DNA of 63,844 nucleotides from an uncultured Alphaproteobacteria bacterium. GTDB taxonomy: Bacteria; Pseudomonadota; Alphaproteobacteria; HIMB59; GCA-002718135. Where the stretch lies: positions 1 through 63,844 of the forward strand of contig CABYKC010000002.1 of NCBI GenBank assembly GCA_902519435.1. Reading direction: 5' to 3'. The position numbers and the translations under genes were made by a program. Every line of letters begins with the position of its first letter. Position 1 is the stretch's first letter. Below the pieces are notes generated by a model. That model did not search any database. It was not told the DNA's origin and saw only the letters and a list, made by a program, of their open reading frames with translations. Positions 36,892 through 46,712 of the stretch are shown here, piece by piece.

Positions 36892-39036
36892 GTGTTTAAC
36901 CTATCAAAATTACTTAAATCTATTCATCTTTCAAGATTATCTTTTTATTTTTTAATCTTTTTAATCATATTGAGTTTTTCGATCACATTCTACTTAATGC
37001 TTCCAAATAACGATCTAGTAAAAGATCCAAGAAGACTACAATTTTTTTTATTGGCGGATGTAATTTTTGTCATTTTATTGATATCCATAATTATTAGACA
37101 AATTGTATTGATCTTAGTGAGAAGAAGAAAAAGTTATGATGAATCTCGATTATATATAAAATTTGTAAATTTATTTGCTGCAATGGCTTTAGGACCAGCC
37201 ATTGGTTTAGTTATTATAACATCATTATTCTTTAATTTAGAATTAAGAACTTGGTATGGTGATGCTGTAAGGGATGCGGTTGTAAATTCAAATATTGTAG
37301 CAAGAAATTACGAAAATGAAATACAGGCAGAAATTGTGTCTGATACTCAGTTAATAATGAGAGAAATATTAAAAGTTTCTCAAAATAATGAGGTTAATAT
37401 TCAATCAATTAGATCAGCTTTAAGTGAATTTATTAACTTAAGAACAATTTCAAGTATTTATATTTTTAATACGGAAGGCAACATATATTTAAGTTTAAAA
37501 GATCCTGATAATAAAAATTTTTCAGTGCCATCAAATGAAATATTTAAGATTATTAATCAAAATCGTGTTTATATTTTTCAATTAAATAAAAATTCTATAA
37601 CTGCTTATAAAAAAATAAATTTTTTAAATGATGTTTACATGCAGGTTAATAGAAATCTAAATACTAATATCTGGGATCATATTAGCGCTACAAAAGAGGC
37701 ATTTGAAATTTATACTATGAAAGAAGAGGAAAGTTCAGGAATTCAAATAACTTATTCAATGATATTTGTTCTTTTCTCCATTTGTTTTATATTAGTGGCT
37801 ATTTTGATTGGATTTAATCTAGCTAGTAATCTTAGTAAACCAATTACAAACTTAATCAAATCAGCGAATAAGATATCAGAAGGGAATTTTGATGCTAAAG
37901 TTAGTGAGGCAGATCAATTTCAAGAGATAAAAGTATTATTATCGTCTTATAATAAAATGATTTCTGAAATTGAGAATAAACAAAATGAGTTAATATCAAA
38001 AAGTCAAGAAGATGAAGAAAAAAGAATTTTTATAGAGGCGATCTTAAGCCTTTTAACAATAGGTGTAATTTCTTTAGATAAAAATTTTAATATTTTATTA
38101 TACAACAAAACTCTAACAAAACTATTTAGAAGCACTAAAACTTTTAAAATAAATGATAATTTTTTATCCTATTTCCCTGAATGGAAAAAAATATTCGAGA
38201 ATTTTGAAATCTCAAATAAAGTATTATTAAATTTTCAATACGATTTTACATTATATGATGATCAGAGGAATTTTAATATTAGAGTCATTAAAGAGATTAA
38301 TGATAATAAAATTGAGGGATATGTTGTTGCCCTAGATGATGCTACATCATTAATTTTAGCAGAAAAACATGCTGCTTGGTCCGATATTGCAAGAAAGATA
38401 GCACATGAAGTTAAAAATCCTCTAACCCCCATTAAACTTTCTGCTGAAAGAATAGAAAAGAAATTTTTAGATGCAAAAACAGATAAGGAAGATATTTCAC
38501 TTCTAACTAAAACAATATCAAGGCAAGTAGACGATATTGGAAAGTTAGTTGATGAATTTTCATCTTTTGCAAGAATGCCTGAAGCAGAAATTAAGCTTGA
38601 TAACCTATCAAAATGTTTAGAAGAGGCATTCCTTTTATATTTTAACACAAGGAAGGATATAAAACTTAATTTAATTAAACCTGAAAATGATATTTATTTT
38701 CATTTTGACACTCTTCAAATATCAAGATGTTTCAGTAACTTAATTAAAAATGCTATTGAAGCTGTGGAAAAAATACCTAACCCTGCAGTTGAAGTATTAA
38801 TAGCTACCGATGCTAAAAATATAAAAATTGAAATAAAGGATAATGGTGTGGGAATTGATGAAAAAATGTTGAGTAAAATATTTGAACCTTATTTTACAAC
38901 TAAAACAAAAGGAACTGGTCTTGGTTTATCTATTGTAAAAAGAATTATTGAAGATCATGGTGGTAAAATAAAAATTGAGAAAAATAAAAATATGGCAGGA
39001 ACAACATCACTAATTAATTTTGAATACAATGCATAA
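36892..39036 (+). CDS. ntrY: Sensor histidine kinase NtrY
   Basis: Membrane sensor of the NtrY/NtrX two-component system, linked in alphaproteobacteria to nitrogen, oxygen and redox responses. Hydrophobic segments near residues 15-35, 48-67 and 88-112, an extracytoplasmic part, and a fourth segment near 285-308 lead into HAMP (SKPITNLIKSANKISEGNFDAKV). A PAS-like region follows, then the HisKA H-box ARKIAHEVKNPLTPIKLSAER and the ATPase motifs NLIKNAIEAV, DNGVGIDE and GTGLGLSIVKRII. 714 residues. Start is GTG 36892; no good ATG precedes the first membrane segment. Confidence 0.94.
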   Translation: MFNLSKLLKSIHLSRLSFYFLIFLIILSFSITFYLMLPNNDLVKDPRRLQFFLLADVIFVILLISIIIRQIVLILVRRRKSYDESRLYIKFVNLFAAMALGPAIGLVIITSLFFNLELRTWYGDAVRDAVVNSNIVARNYENEIQAEIVSDTQLIMREILKVSQNNEVNIQSIRSALSEFINLRTISSIYIFNTEGNIYLSLKDPDNKNFSVPSNEIFKIINQNRVYIFQLNKNSITAYKKINFLNDVYMQVNRNLNTNIWDHISATKEAFEIYTMKEEESSGIQITYSMIFVLFSICFILVAILIGFNLASNLSKPITNLIKSANKISEGNFDAKVSEADQFQEIKVLLSSYNKMISEIENKQNELISKSQEDEEKRIFIEAILSLLTIGVISLDKNFNILLYNKTLTKLFRSTKTFKINDNFLSYFPEWKKIFENFEISNKVLLNFQYDFTLYDDQRNFNIRVIKEINDNKIEGYVVALDDATSLILAEKHAAWSDIARKIAHEVKNPLTPIKLSAERIEKKFLDAKTDKEDISLLTKTISRQVDDIGKLVDEFSSFARMPEAEIKLDNLSKCLEEAFLLYFNTRKDIKLNLIKPENDIYFHFDTLQISRCFSNLIKNAIEAVEKIPNPAVEVLIATDAKNIKIEIKDNGVGIDEKMLSKIFEPYFTTKTKGTGLGLSIVKRIIEDHGGKIKIEKNKNMAGTTSLINFEYNA

Positions 39037-40360
39037 AGTTTTAATTATAGATGATGAAAAAGATATTTGTTTTCTTATTTCAGAAATTTTAAAAGATGAA
39101 AATTATAATACTTCAATTGCACTTAATTCAGATGAAGCAATTAGTAAATTCAATGAAATTAAACCTGATTTAGTTATTTTAGATGTATGGCTATCTAACA
39201 GTAAATTAGACGGTATTGAAATTTTAAAAGAATTCAAATCGATTAATAGCAATATTCCAATTATAATTATAAGTGGTCATGGTACTGTTGATCTTGCAGT
39301 AAAATCTATAAAAAATGGAGCATACGATTTTTTAGAAAAGCCATTCAATAGTGATAAATTAATTATTCTTACTAAGAGAGCAATAGAAAGTTCATCATTG
39401 TTGAGTGAAAATAAAAATTTAAAAGATACCTTAATTAAAACTATACCACTAATCGGGAAATCAGAATTCATTAAAAAAATTAACAAATATTTAAATGAGC
39501 AGATTTCAAGTAATTCAAGATTATTAATTGAAGGGCCATTTGGAACAGGAAAAAAACATTTTACAAATTTAATACATCAAAATTCTCAATATAAAGATAA
39601 GCTTCCTATATCAATTGATTTTAAAAAACTTACAAATGAAGCATTGGATAATATGTTTGCGGAAAATAAAGCCTCAATTAATGAAAATATTTTTTATCGA
39701 TCAAATAATAACACTTTAATACTGCTCAATATTGAAACATTACCAAATATTTATCAAAAAAAACTTTTAAATTTTCTAGAAAACAAAAAATTTTTTGAAA
39801 ATCTCGATATTAAATTAAATCATAAAATTATTACAATTACTGAGAAAAATTTAGAAATTGAAATTGAAAAAGGTAATTTTATTAAAAGGTTATTTGATAG
39901 AATTTCAACAGACTTAATCAAATTTAAATCTCTCTCTGATAGGAGAGATGATGTTCTTCCTATTCTTGATTTTTATTTAAATGAAAAAAGTGGAGGAATT
40001 TTAAATTTTAAATTTTCTTCTAAAGCCTTAACTAAGTTACAAATGTATGATTGGCCTGGAAATATATCTCAACTAATTAACTATGTAGAGAAAAGTCTAA
40101 TACTTAATCAAGATCAAAATATAAAAGAGTTAGAGGTTGATGATTTAGCACTACAAATGGGTGATGAAAGTGCGTCAAATTCTTCAAATAATTCATTGGA
40201 TTTGTCTCTTAAGGAAGCTAGATCCGAGTTTGAAAAAAATTATTTAATATCGCAAATTAAGAGATTTAATGGTAATATAACTAAAGTTTCTGAATTTACT
40301 GGAATGGAAAGAACTGCTCTTTATAGAAAATTTAAGTCACTTGATATTAAAGTAGAATAA
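39029..40360 (+). CDS. ntrX: NtrX response regulator with degenerate AAA+ domain
   Basis: Partner of NtrY. The receiver domain is intact (VLIIDDEKD, phospho-acceptor Asp52 in LVILDVWLS, Lys in DFLEKPF). The AAA+ domain keeps a Walker A (EGPFGTGKKH), but where sigma-54 activators have GAFTGA this protein reads MFAENKASINEN, and Walker B is TLILLNIETLP instead of the usual LFLDEIG type, so both acidic residues are missing. A Fis-type helix-turn-helix ends the protein (NITKVSEFTGMERTALYRKF). It probably regulates by binding DNA without activating sigma-54. ATG 39029 (MHKVLIID) is preferred; TTG 39020 is possible. It overlaps ntrY by eight bases. Confidence 0.92.
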   Translation: MHKVLIIDDEKDICFLISEILKDENYNTSIALNSDEAISKFNEIKPDLVILDVWLSNSKLDGIEILKEFKSINSNIPIIIISGHGTVDLAVKSIKNGAYDFLEKPFNSDKLIILTKRAIESSSLLSENKNLKDTLIKTIPLIGKSEFIKKINKYLNEQISSNSRLLIEGPFGTGKKHFTNLIHQNSQYKDKLPISIDFKKLTNEALDNMFAENKASINENIFYRSNNNTLILLNIETLPNIYQKKLLNFLENKKFFENLDIKLNHKIITITEKNLEIEIEKGNFIKRLFDRISTDLIKFKSLSDRRDDVLPILDFYLNEKSGGILNFKFSSKALTKLQMYDWPGNISQLINYVEKSLILNQDQNIKELEVDDLALQMGDESASNSSNNSLDLSLKEARSEFEKNYLISQIKRFNGNITKVSEFTGMERTALYRKFKSLDIKVE

Positions 40361-40367
40361 CTAATCA

Positions 40368-41732
40368 ATGAAAACAATTATTTGTGGTGCTGGAGATGTT
40401 GGATATAGCATAGCTGATAAACTATCACGTGAAAATTTCGAAGTTACAGTTATTGATGAAAATGAAAATAGATTAAATAAAGTATCTGAAACGTTGGATG
40501 TCAAAACAATTAACGGCATTCCTAGTATGCCATCAGTTTTAGAGAGCGCTGGTGCAAATGATTGCGAAATACTAATTGCAGTTACTAAGAGTGATGAAAC
40601 TAATATGGTTACTTGCCAAATTGGCCATTCTTTATTTAAAATTAAAAAGAAAATTGCAAGAATACGACAACAAGATTATTTGAAAACTGATTGGAAAAAC
40701 TTATATAATGATAACAATTTTCCAATAGATGCAATTATTTCTCCAGAACAAGAAGTTGCCAAGGGTATATTTAGAAGATTAATTTCTCCTGGCACAATAG
40801 ACATGGTTGAATTATCTGATAAAAAATTAAAATTAATTGGTCTAAAATGTGAAGATAATTTTTTACATTCAGGCCTGTCTGTGAGAGAATTATCAGAAAA
40901 ATTTCCAGACTATCTTGCGAACATAATGTTTATATTTAGAGGAGATCAAAAATTTACAGTAAATTCTTCAACTAAAATTGAAAAAAAAGACACAATTTTT
41001 CTAGTAGTGGAAACTGATAATTTGACAGATGTGTTATCTGAATTTGGCCATCAAGAATTGCAGGCAAAAAAAGCCGTAATTATAGGTGGAGGAAATATAG
41101 GTTTTTCACTTGCTCAGCTAATTGAAAATTCTGACACATATATAAAAACTGAACTTATTGAAGCTAATAAAGAACGAGCAGAATTTCTTGCATCAAATTT
41201 AGAAAATATCACAGTTACATGTGGAGATGGCTTAGACAATCAAATACTTGAAGAGGTAAACATATCAGATTCAGGTTACTGTATATCAATTACGGAAGAC
41301 GATGAAGTTAATATACTATCATCTTTATTAGCTAAAAGAGCAGGGGCCAACACATCAATAACTTTGATTAATAACAGTAATTATTCATCTTTGTTATCTA
41401 ATATAGGTGTTGATATGACCATAGATCCAAAAATAATAACAATTTCTAAAATTTTAGAAAAGGTTAGAGGTGTAAAAATACGAAACGATTATTCTATAGG
41501 TGAAGGTTTTGGAGAAGTAATAGAGGCAGATATTCAGTCAGAATCATTTCTTTGTAATAAAAATCTAAAAGAGTTAGAACTGCCAAAAGGAATACGTATT
41601 GGCTCCATTGTAAGAGATAAAAAAATTATAATTCCTAATAGTCAAACTGTATTTAAAGAGAATGATGATGTTGTTTTTTTTGCTGAAACAAACTGCATAA
41701 AAAAACTAGAAAAACTTTTATCAAAAGTTTAA
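40368..41732 (+). CDS. trkA: Trk potassium uptake system regulatory protein TrkA
   Basis: Peripheral membrane NAD-binding regulator of the TrkH/KtrB potassium channel. Two tandem RCK units are present: TIICGAGDVGYSIADKLSRE (residues 2-21) and AVIIGGGNIGFSLAQLIE (about 237-254) start the two Rossmann folds, each followed by a TrkA_C domain. 454 residues is full length. ntrX-trkA is the normal alphaproteobacterial order. The channel gene itself is not in the window. Confidence 0.95.
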   Translation: MKTIICGAGDVGYSIADKLSRENFEVTVIDENENRLNKVSETLDVKTINGIPSMPSVLESAGANDCEILIAVTKSDETNMVTCQIGHSLFKIKKKIARIRQQDYLKTDWKNLYNDNNFPIDAIISPEQEVAKGIFRRLISPGTIDMVELSDKKLKLIGLKCEDNFLHSGLSVRELSEKFPDYLANIMFIFRGDQKFTVNSSTKIEKKDTIFLVVETDNLTDVLSEFGHQELQAKKAVIIGGGNIGFSLAQLIENSDTYIKTELIEANKERAEFLASNLENITVTCGDGLDNQILEEVNISDSGYCISITEDDEVNILSSLLAKRAGANTSITLINNSNYSSLLSNIGVDMTIDPKIITISKILEKVRGVKIRNDYSIGEGFGEVIEADIQSESFLCNKNLKELELPKGIRIGSIVRDKKIIIPNSQTVFKENDDVVFFAETNCIKKLEKLLSKV

Positions 41733-41736
41733 TTTA

Positions 41737-42582
41737 ATGCCAAATTTTGCTTATATAAATAACAAATTTGTAAATTTTAAATCAGCAAAAATTCATATAG
41801 AGGATAGAGGGTTACAATTTGCAGATAGTGTTTATGAAGTTATCGCAGTTTTAGATAAAAATTTAATTGATTTAAATTTTCATCTTAAGAGATTAAAGTA
41901 TTCTCTTCGTGAATTAGAAATTAAATTTACAATCAATAAAAAAAACTTAAATAATATTTTTCATAATCTAATAAAGAAAAATAAAACAAGGAACGGTATA
42001 ATTTATTTACAAATTACAAGAGGTATTCAATTTAGAGAACACAAATATCAAAAAAATTTAACCCCAACTTTGATTGTATACACAAGAGATAAAAGTTTTA
42101 ATTTACCTGGAAAAAAATTTGTAGGGGTAAACACAATTACATACCAAGATCTTCGATGGAAAAGACGTGATATTAAGACAGTAAATTTACTTCCAAATAT
42201 TATAGCAGCAAATATGGCCAAAAAGAAAAATGCTTATGAGGCAATTTTAATACAAAATGGAAAAGTAACTGAGGGTACATCTTCTAATATTTGGATTATA
42301 AAAAGAAATAATATAATAACTCATCCAGCTAATTCCGATATTTTAAAAGGAGTAACTAGAACATCTCTTTTAAAAATTATAAAAAAAACTAAACTTAAAC
42401 TAATAGAAAAACAATTTACCCAAAAGCAATTAATTAATGCTGATGAAGTATTCTTAACAAGCTCTGGAAGTTTTATTACTCCTATTTTAAAAATTGATAA
42501 TAAAAAAATTAATAATGGTAAAATTGGCAATATTACATTGAAACTAGCAGAAATGTATATTGAAGCATGTATAAATGGATAA
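41737..42582 (+). CDS. dat: Class IV aminotransferase, D-amino-acid transaminase type
   Basis: PLP-dependent fold-type IV enzyme. HIEDRGLQFADSVYEVI matches the D-alanine and branched-chain aminotransferase group, the PLP lysine is expected in RRDIKTVNLLPN, and VTEGTSSNIWII is the phosphate and Glu motif; VFLTSSGSFITPI comes near the end. 281 residues. It is called dat mainly because of its position after ntrX-trkA and the DAAT-like size and motifs; branched-chain specificity (IlvE) is less likely but possible. In relatives hfq-hflX follows; here a phosphatase-like gene overlaps by eight bases. Confidence 0.85.
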   Translation: MPNFAYINNKFVNFKSAKIHIEDRGLQFADSVYEVIAVLDKNLIDLNFHLKRLKYSLRELEIKFTINKKNLNNIFHNLIKKNKTRNGIIYLQITRGIQFREHKYQKNLTPTLIVYTRDKSFNLPGKKFVGVNTITYQDLRWKRRDIKTVNLLPNIIAANMAKKKNAYEAILIQNGKVTEGTSSNIWIIKRNNIITHPANSDILKGVTRTSLLKIIKKTKLKLIEKQFTQKQLINADEVFLTSSGSFITPILKIDNKKINNGKIGNITLKLAEMYIEACING

Positions 42583-43378
42583 TATAAAGCAAGAGGACAT
42601 AGAGGATATTTGTTTTAATGTAAGTCAAAATATTATTTTGCCAAAATTTAAAAACTTATCAGATGATGACATTAATTATAAAAATGGATCTGATTTAGTA
42701 ACAGCAGCTGATATAGAGGCAGAAAAAGAAATAAAAAAAAATTTGTTAAAAATTTTACCAACTTCAAATTTTATAGGTGAAGAGGAATATTCTAGAAATG
42801 AAAATATATTAAATTTTTATAATGAAGATACATATTGTTGGACTGTTGACCCAATAGATGGAACAACAAATTTTGCTAATGGTAGGGATAAATTTGCAAT
42901 TATGATAGCCTTAACATTTAAAGAAAAAATTTTGCGTTCTTGGATATATAAGCCACTAGAAAAAACTATGTGCTCTGCTATTGTAAATGAAGGTGCTTAT
43001 ATCAATAATAATAAAATTATTACAAAAGAAGAAAATATAATTGAAGAAACTATAGGATCGATAAGTACAAAGTATTGGGAACCAGGATTTAAAGATAAGT
43101 TAAAAATATTTAAAAACATATTTAAAGAAGTTAACTCTTATAGATGCATTGGTTTTGAATATATAGATATAGGTATTGGCATTAGAAATTTTGCTATTTT
43201 ATCAAAATTATCTCCCTGGGATCATATTCCAGGTATTCTTTTTGTCAGAGAAGCAGGAGGTTCTGATATAGATTTTGATAAAAATAAATATGACTTTACA
43301 AAAAAGAATAAGAATTTAATTGTTAGTAATTCAGAAGATTTAAATTTTAAAATTTTAGAAAAAATAGGAGAATATTAA
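42575..43378 (+). CDS. Inositol-monophosphatase family protein
   Basis: Lithium-sensitive phosphatase fold. Metal ligands: FIGEEEYSR (Glu), WTVDPIDGTTNFANG (Asp-x-Ile-Asp-Gly) and a late PWDHIPGILFVREAGG, where the family's usual WDxAAG has become WDHIPG but the Asp is kept. 267 residues. The real substrate may be inositol phosphate, histidinol phosphate or another sugar phosphate; this cannot be decided. It joins the next gene by TAATG. Confidence 0.88.
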   Translation: MDNIKQEDIEDICFNVSQNIILPKFKNLSDDDINYKNGSDLVTAADIEAEKEIKKNLLKILPTSNFIGEEEYSRNENILNFYNEDTYCWTVDPIDGTTNFANGRDKFAIMIALTFKEKILRSWIYKPLEKTMCSAIVNEGAYINNNKIITKEENIIEETIGSISTKYWEPGFKDKLKIFKNIFKEVNSYRCIGFEYIDIGIGIRNFAILSKLSPWDHIPGILFVREAGGSDIDFDKNKYDFTKKNKNLIVSNSEDLNFKILEKIGEY

Positions 43379-44250
43379 TGAGTATTAAAAATGTTTCTTT
43401 TATTGGTTTAGGAGTAATGGGTTACCCAATGGCAGGTCATCTTCAAAACAATGGCTATAATGTAACTGTTTATAATAGAACAACTGCTAAAGCAGAAAAA
43501 TGGGTAGAAAAGTACAAAGGAAGCATAGCTAAAACTCCTGGTGAAGCTTCTCAAAATTCAGAAATTGTTTTTATGTGTGTAGGACGCGATGAAGATATTA
43601 TTGAAGTAATGGAAGGTGAGGATGGAATTCTTTCAAAAGTAACTGAAGGATCAATAATTGTTGATCACACAACAGCTTCTGCAGAGATAGCAAGAAATTA
43701 TTATCAAAAACTTAAAGATAAAAAATTGAGTTTTCTTGACGCTCCTGTATCTGGTGGTCAGGCTGGAGCAGAAAATGGTGTTCTTTCTATTATGATTGGT
43801 GGTGATGAAAAAGATTATAATACTGTTAAGTCAGTTCTGACATCTTATGGTAAAGCCATTGAACTTATAGGTCCATCTGGATCAGGCCAAATAGCTAAAA
43901 TGATAAATCAAATTTGTATTGCGGGATTAGTGCAAGGTTTATCTGAAGCAATGGCTTTTGGAAAAAAATCGAATGTAGATATGGAAAAGGTTCTTAGCGT
44001 TATATCAAAGGGTGCAGCTCAATCATGGCAAATGGAAAATAGATATAGAACTATGCTCGATGGCAAATTTGATTATGGTTTTGCAGTTGATTGGATGCGT
44101 AAGGATTTATCAATTTGTTTTAATGAAGCAGATAAAAATGGTGCAATTCTTCCTATTACAAAAATTGTTGATAAATATTATGAAGAAGTACAAAAAAATG
44201 GTGGCAATAGGTTTGATACATCATCCCTCATGACTCTTGTAGATAAATAA
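43378..44250 (+). CDS. 3-hydroxyisobutyrate dehydrogenase family oxidoreductase
   Basis: Beta-hydroxyacid dehydrogenase. The N-terminal dinucleotide fold has FIGLGVMGYPMAGHLQNNGY. The substrate motif is FLDAPVSGGQAGAENG, and the catalytic Lys is in GQIAKMINQICIAGLVQGLSEAM. 290 residues. Substrate may be 3-hydroxyisobutyrate, tartronate semialdehyde or a related acid. Neighbours are an IMPase-like gene (one-base overlap) and an EamA exporter that starts right after the stop. The set could form a small catabolic or export unit, but that is inference. Confidence 0.9.
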   Translation: MSIKNVSFIGLGVMGYPMAGHLQNNGYNVTVYNRTTAKAEKWVEKYKGSIAKTPGEASQNSEIVFMCVGRDEDIIEVMEGEDGILSKVTEGSIIVDHTTASAEIARNYYQKLKDKKLSFLDAPVSGGQAGAENGVLSIMIGGDEKDYNTVKSVLTSYGKAIELIGPSGSGQIAKMINQICIAGLVQGLSEAMAFGKKSNVDMEKVLSVISKGAAQSWQMENRYRTMLDGKFDYGFAVDWMRKDLSICFNEADKNGAILPITKIVDKYYEEVQKNGGNRFDTSSLMTLVDK

Positions 44251-45165
44251 ATGTCAAGAAACTTAATGTTAGCAATCATATTGTTAACAGCCTCTTCTTT
44301 ATTTTGGTCAGGAAATTTTTTTTTTGGAAAAGTTGCTCACATAACTGATCTTTCACCATTTAAATTAAGTTTTTTTAGATGGTCTTTAGCTTTGCTTTTA
44401 CTACTACCTTTCACCTTTAAAAGTATTTTGAAAAATTTTAAGTATTACAAAGAAAACTTTTTACTAATGACTATATTAAGTATTTTAAGTGTTACAATAT
44501 TTAACTCATTTACATATATTTCATTACAGACTACTTTAGTTTTAAATTCTACTATAATGGCATCTACTGCACCAGTAATTATGATTGGTTTTTCTTGGTT
44601 AATGTTTCGAACTAAAATCTCAAAACTGCAATTAATTGGTATAATTTTATCTTTATTAGGCGCTTTAGCAATAATTTTAAAAGGAAATTTAAATAATTTA
44701 TATACTCTAAATTTTACTATTGGAGATATATGGATGTTTGCTGCTGTAATATCTTGGTGCTTATATTCAGTACTGTTAAAAAAAATGGATACATCAATTC
44801 CACAATTAGCAAGTTTAGAAGTAATGATTATTATTGGTTTATTTTTTATTATTCCATTTTATCTTTTTGAGTCTTTTAATGGTACTTTTTTACTTTCATC
44901 TTCTTATGATTTTTTTATTATTATTTATGTTGCTATCTTTGCAAGTATTGCTGCGTATTTTGCTTGGAATAAAGGTGTATATTTAATTGGACCAAATAGA
45001 GCTGGTTTATTTTTGCACTTTATACCTGTCTTTGCTGCAATTTGGGCAATAACCTTTTTAAATGAAAGTTTTGCAATATTTCATATTGTTGGTGTTTTTT
45101 TTATAATTACAGGAATTATATTATCTAATATAAGATATAAAAATGAACAAAATAATCAAAACTGA
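44251..45165 (+). CDS. EamA/DMT-superfamily transporter
   Basis: Ten hydrophobic segments in two repeats of five, the form of drug/metabolite transporters. LTASSLFWSGNFFFGKVAH near residues 8-26 and the second-repeat WMFAAVISWCLYSVLLKKM (about 160-178) are the repeat starts; IPVFAAIWAITFLNESF, near the end, is typical of EamA proteins. 304 residues. The substrate is unknown; such proteins export amino acids and small metabolites. It overlaps msrB by 23 bases. Confidence 0.9.
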   Translation: MSRNLMLAIILLTASSLFWSGNFFFGKVAHITDLSPFKLSFFRWSLALLLLLPFTFKSILKNFKYYKENFLLMTILSILSVTIFNSFTYISLQTTLVLNSTIMASTAPVIMIGFSWLMFRTKISKLQLIGIILSLLGALAIILKGNLNNLYTLNFTIGDIWMFAAVISWCLYSVLLKKMDTSIPQLASLEVMIIIGLFFIIPFYLFESFNGTFLLSSSYDFFIIIYVAIFASIAAYFAWNKGVYLIGPNRAGLFLHFIPVFAAIWAITFLNESFAIFHIVGVFFIITGIILSNIRYKNEQNNQN

Positions 45166-45538
45166 TCAAGAATGGAAGTCTCTTCTCACAGAAGATGAAT
45201 ATTATGTAACAAGACAAAAGGGAACAGAGCCTCCTTTTTCTGGTAAAAATTTTGAAATTATTAATGGCGGTATTTTTAAATGTAAATGCTGTGGTAATGA
45301 ATTATTTAATAGTTCAACAAAATATGATTCTTATTGTGGATGGCCAAGTTTTTTTGAACAAATATCACCTGAAGCAATAAAAACAGAAACTGATAGATCC
45401 CATGGAATGGTACGTATAGAAATTATGTGTGCTAAATGTGATGCCCATTTAGGCCATGTCTTTGATGATGGCCCAGAGCCAACTGGTAAAAGATATTGTG
45501 TAAATTCTCTTTCTATTAATTACGAAGAGTTTGAATAA
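45143..45538 (+). CDS. msrB: Peptide-methionine (R)-S-oxide reductase
   Basis: Repairs the R form of methionine sulfoxide in proteins. Zinc cysteines are seen as KCKCCGNELF and IMCAKCDAHLGHVFDDGP, and the catalytic Cys is in KRYCVNSLSI. KQGTEPPFSG-type N terminus and YDSYCGWPSFFEQI are typical. 131 residues. Its start overlaps the EamA gene by 23 bases, and a TTG in its last codons begins the following transporter. Confidence 0.95.
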   Translation: MNKIIKTDQEWKSLLTEDEYYVTRQKGTEPPFSGKNFEIINGGIFKCKCCGNELFNSSTKYDSYCGWPSFFEQISPEAIKTETDRSHGMVRIEIMCAKCDAHLGHVFDDGPEPTGKRYCVNSLSINYEEFE

Positions 45539-46712
45539 TACTTTTTATACACTCCTATTTTCTTCAATAGGTCATGCGCTTATGCATATGTTTGCAGCAT
45601 TTTATTTTGTCATTGTTCTGACGATAGAAAAAGAATGGAATATTTCTTACGATCAATTAATTAGACTATGGTCTCTTGGTGCTCTACTAATTGGTTTAGG
45701 GGCAATTCCTTTTGGATGGTTAAGTGATAAATGGTCCCGTTCAGGAACAATGACAATAATGTTTATTGGAATGGGATTAGCTTCTATATTTTGTGGTTTG
45801 AGCACATCAGTTTCTTATTTATTTTTTTCATTATCACTATTAGGCCTTTTCTGCTCAATTTATCATCCTGTAGGTATTCCTTGGGTAATACATGCTGCAA
45901 ATAAACAAGGCAGAGCTCTTGGTGTTAATGGTATTTTCGGTGGAGTAGGGATAGGGTCTGGAGCATTTATAGCTGGTACTCTGACAGAATTACTTAATTG
46001 GCAACTAGCATTTATTTTACCAGGTTTAATATCTATCATTATTGGATTTATTCTGATTTATTTAATCCTGATTGATAAAATATCTTACAAAAATTATTTT
46101 ATTAAAAATGATCAGCAAGACCATTCACGTAGCGAAATGATTTTAATTGCATTAATAATGCTTTTATCAATGTTTGCCCTTGGCTTATCTTTTCATAATA
46201 CGCAAACAGCCTTACCAAAAGTTTTCGAAATACGAATTGGTAATGTAAACTCTATTCAAATTGGATTTATGATAGCGGTTATCTATTTTATCTCTGGTGC
46301 TACAACATTTGTTGGAGGATTGCTTGCTGATCGTTTTAATCTAAAAACTATTTACTTAATTGGTATATTTCTCCAATTTCCATGCTATCTAGGAATAGCA
46401 TACATATCCGGCTACTCCCTTGTGGTATTATGTATTCTGGCAGCTGTATTCAATGCTAGTATTCTTCCTACAGAAAACCTCTTACTTGGTAAATTTACAC
46501 CACAAAAATATCATGGTGTTGTATATGGAATCAAATTTATTTTAGCATTTGGTCCAGGGCCAATATCAGTACTTTTAATTTCAGAAATATATTCAATTAC
46601 TCTAGAGTTTACTTATTTATTTTTAATTAACGCAGTTATGATGGCTTTAGTTTCAATATTTATTATTTTTTTACCAATTCAAAATAAAAATAATATTATT
46701 ACTCAGGATTAG
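45531..46712 (+). CDS. Major facilitator superfamily transporter, Fsr-like
   Basis: Twelve hydrophobic segments over 393 residues. IGHALMHMFAAFYF at the start, FGWLSDKWSRSGTM (the MFS loop 2-3 motif) and the GGLLADRFNLKT repeat in the second half fit MFS; the opening resembles the fosmidomycin-resistance group. Start is TTG 45531 overlapping msrB by eight bases; no better ATG exists before the first membrane segment. Substrate unknown. The last 14 bases overlap the convergent small gene. Confidence 0.88.
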   Translation: MNNTFYTLLFSSIGHALMHMFAAFYFVIVLTIEKEWNISYDQLIRLWSLGALLIGLGAIPFGWLSDKWSRSGTMTIMFIGMGLASIFCGLSTSVSYLFFSLSLLGLFCSIYHPVGIPWVIHAANKQGRALGVNGIFGGVGIGSGAFIAGTLTELLNWQLAFILPGLISIIIGFILIYLILIDKISYKNYFIKNDQQDHSRSEMILIALIMLLSMFALGLSFHNTQTALPKVFEIRIGNVNSIQIGFMIAVIYFISGATTFVGGLLADRFNLKTIYLIGIFLQFPCYLGIAYISGYSLVVLCILAAVFNASILPTENLLLGKFTPQKYHGVVYGIKFILAFGPGPISVLLISEIYSITLEFTYLFLINAVMMALVSIFIIFLPIQNKNNIITQD

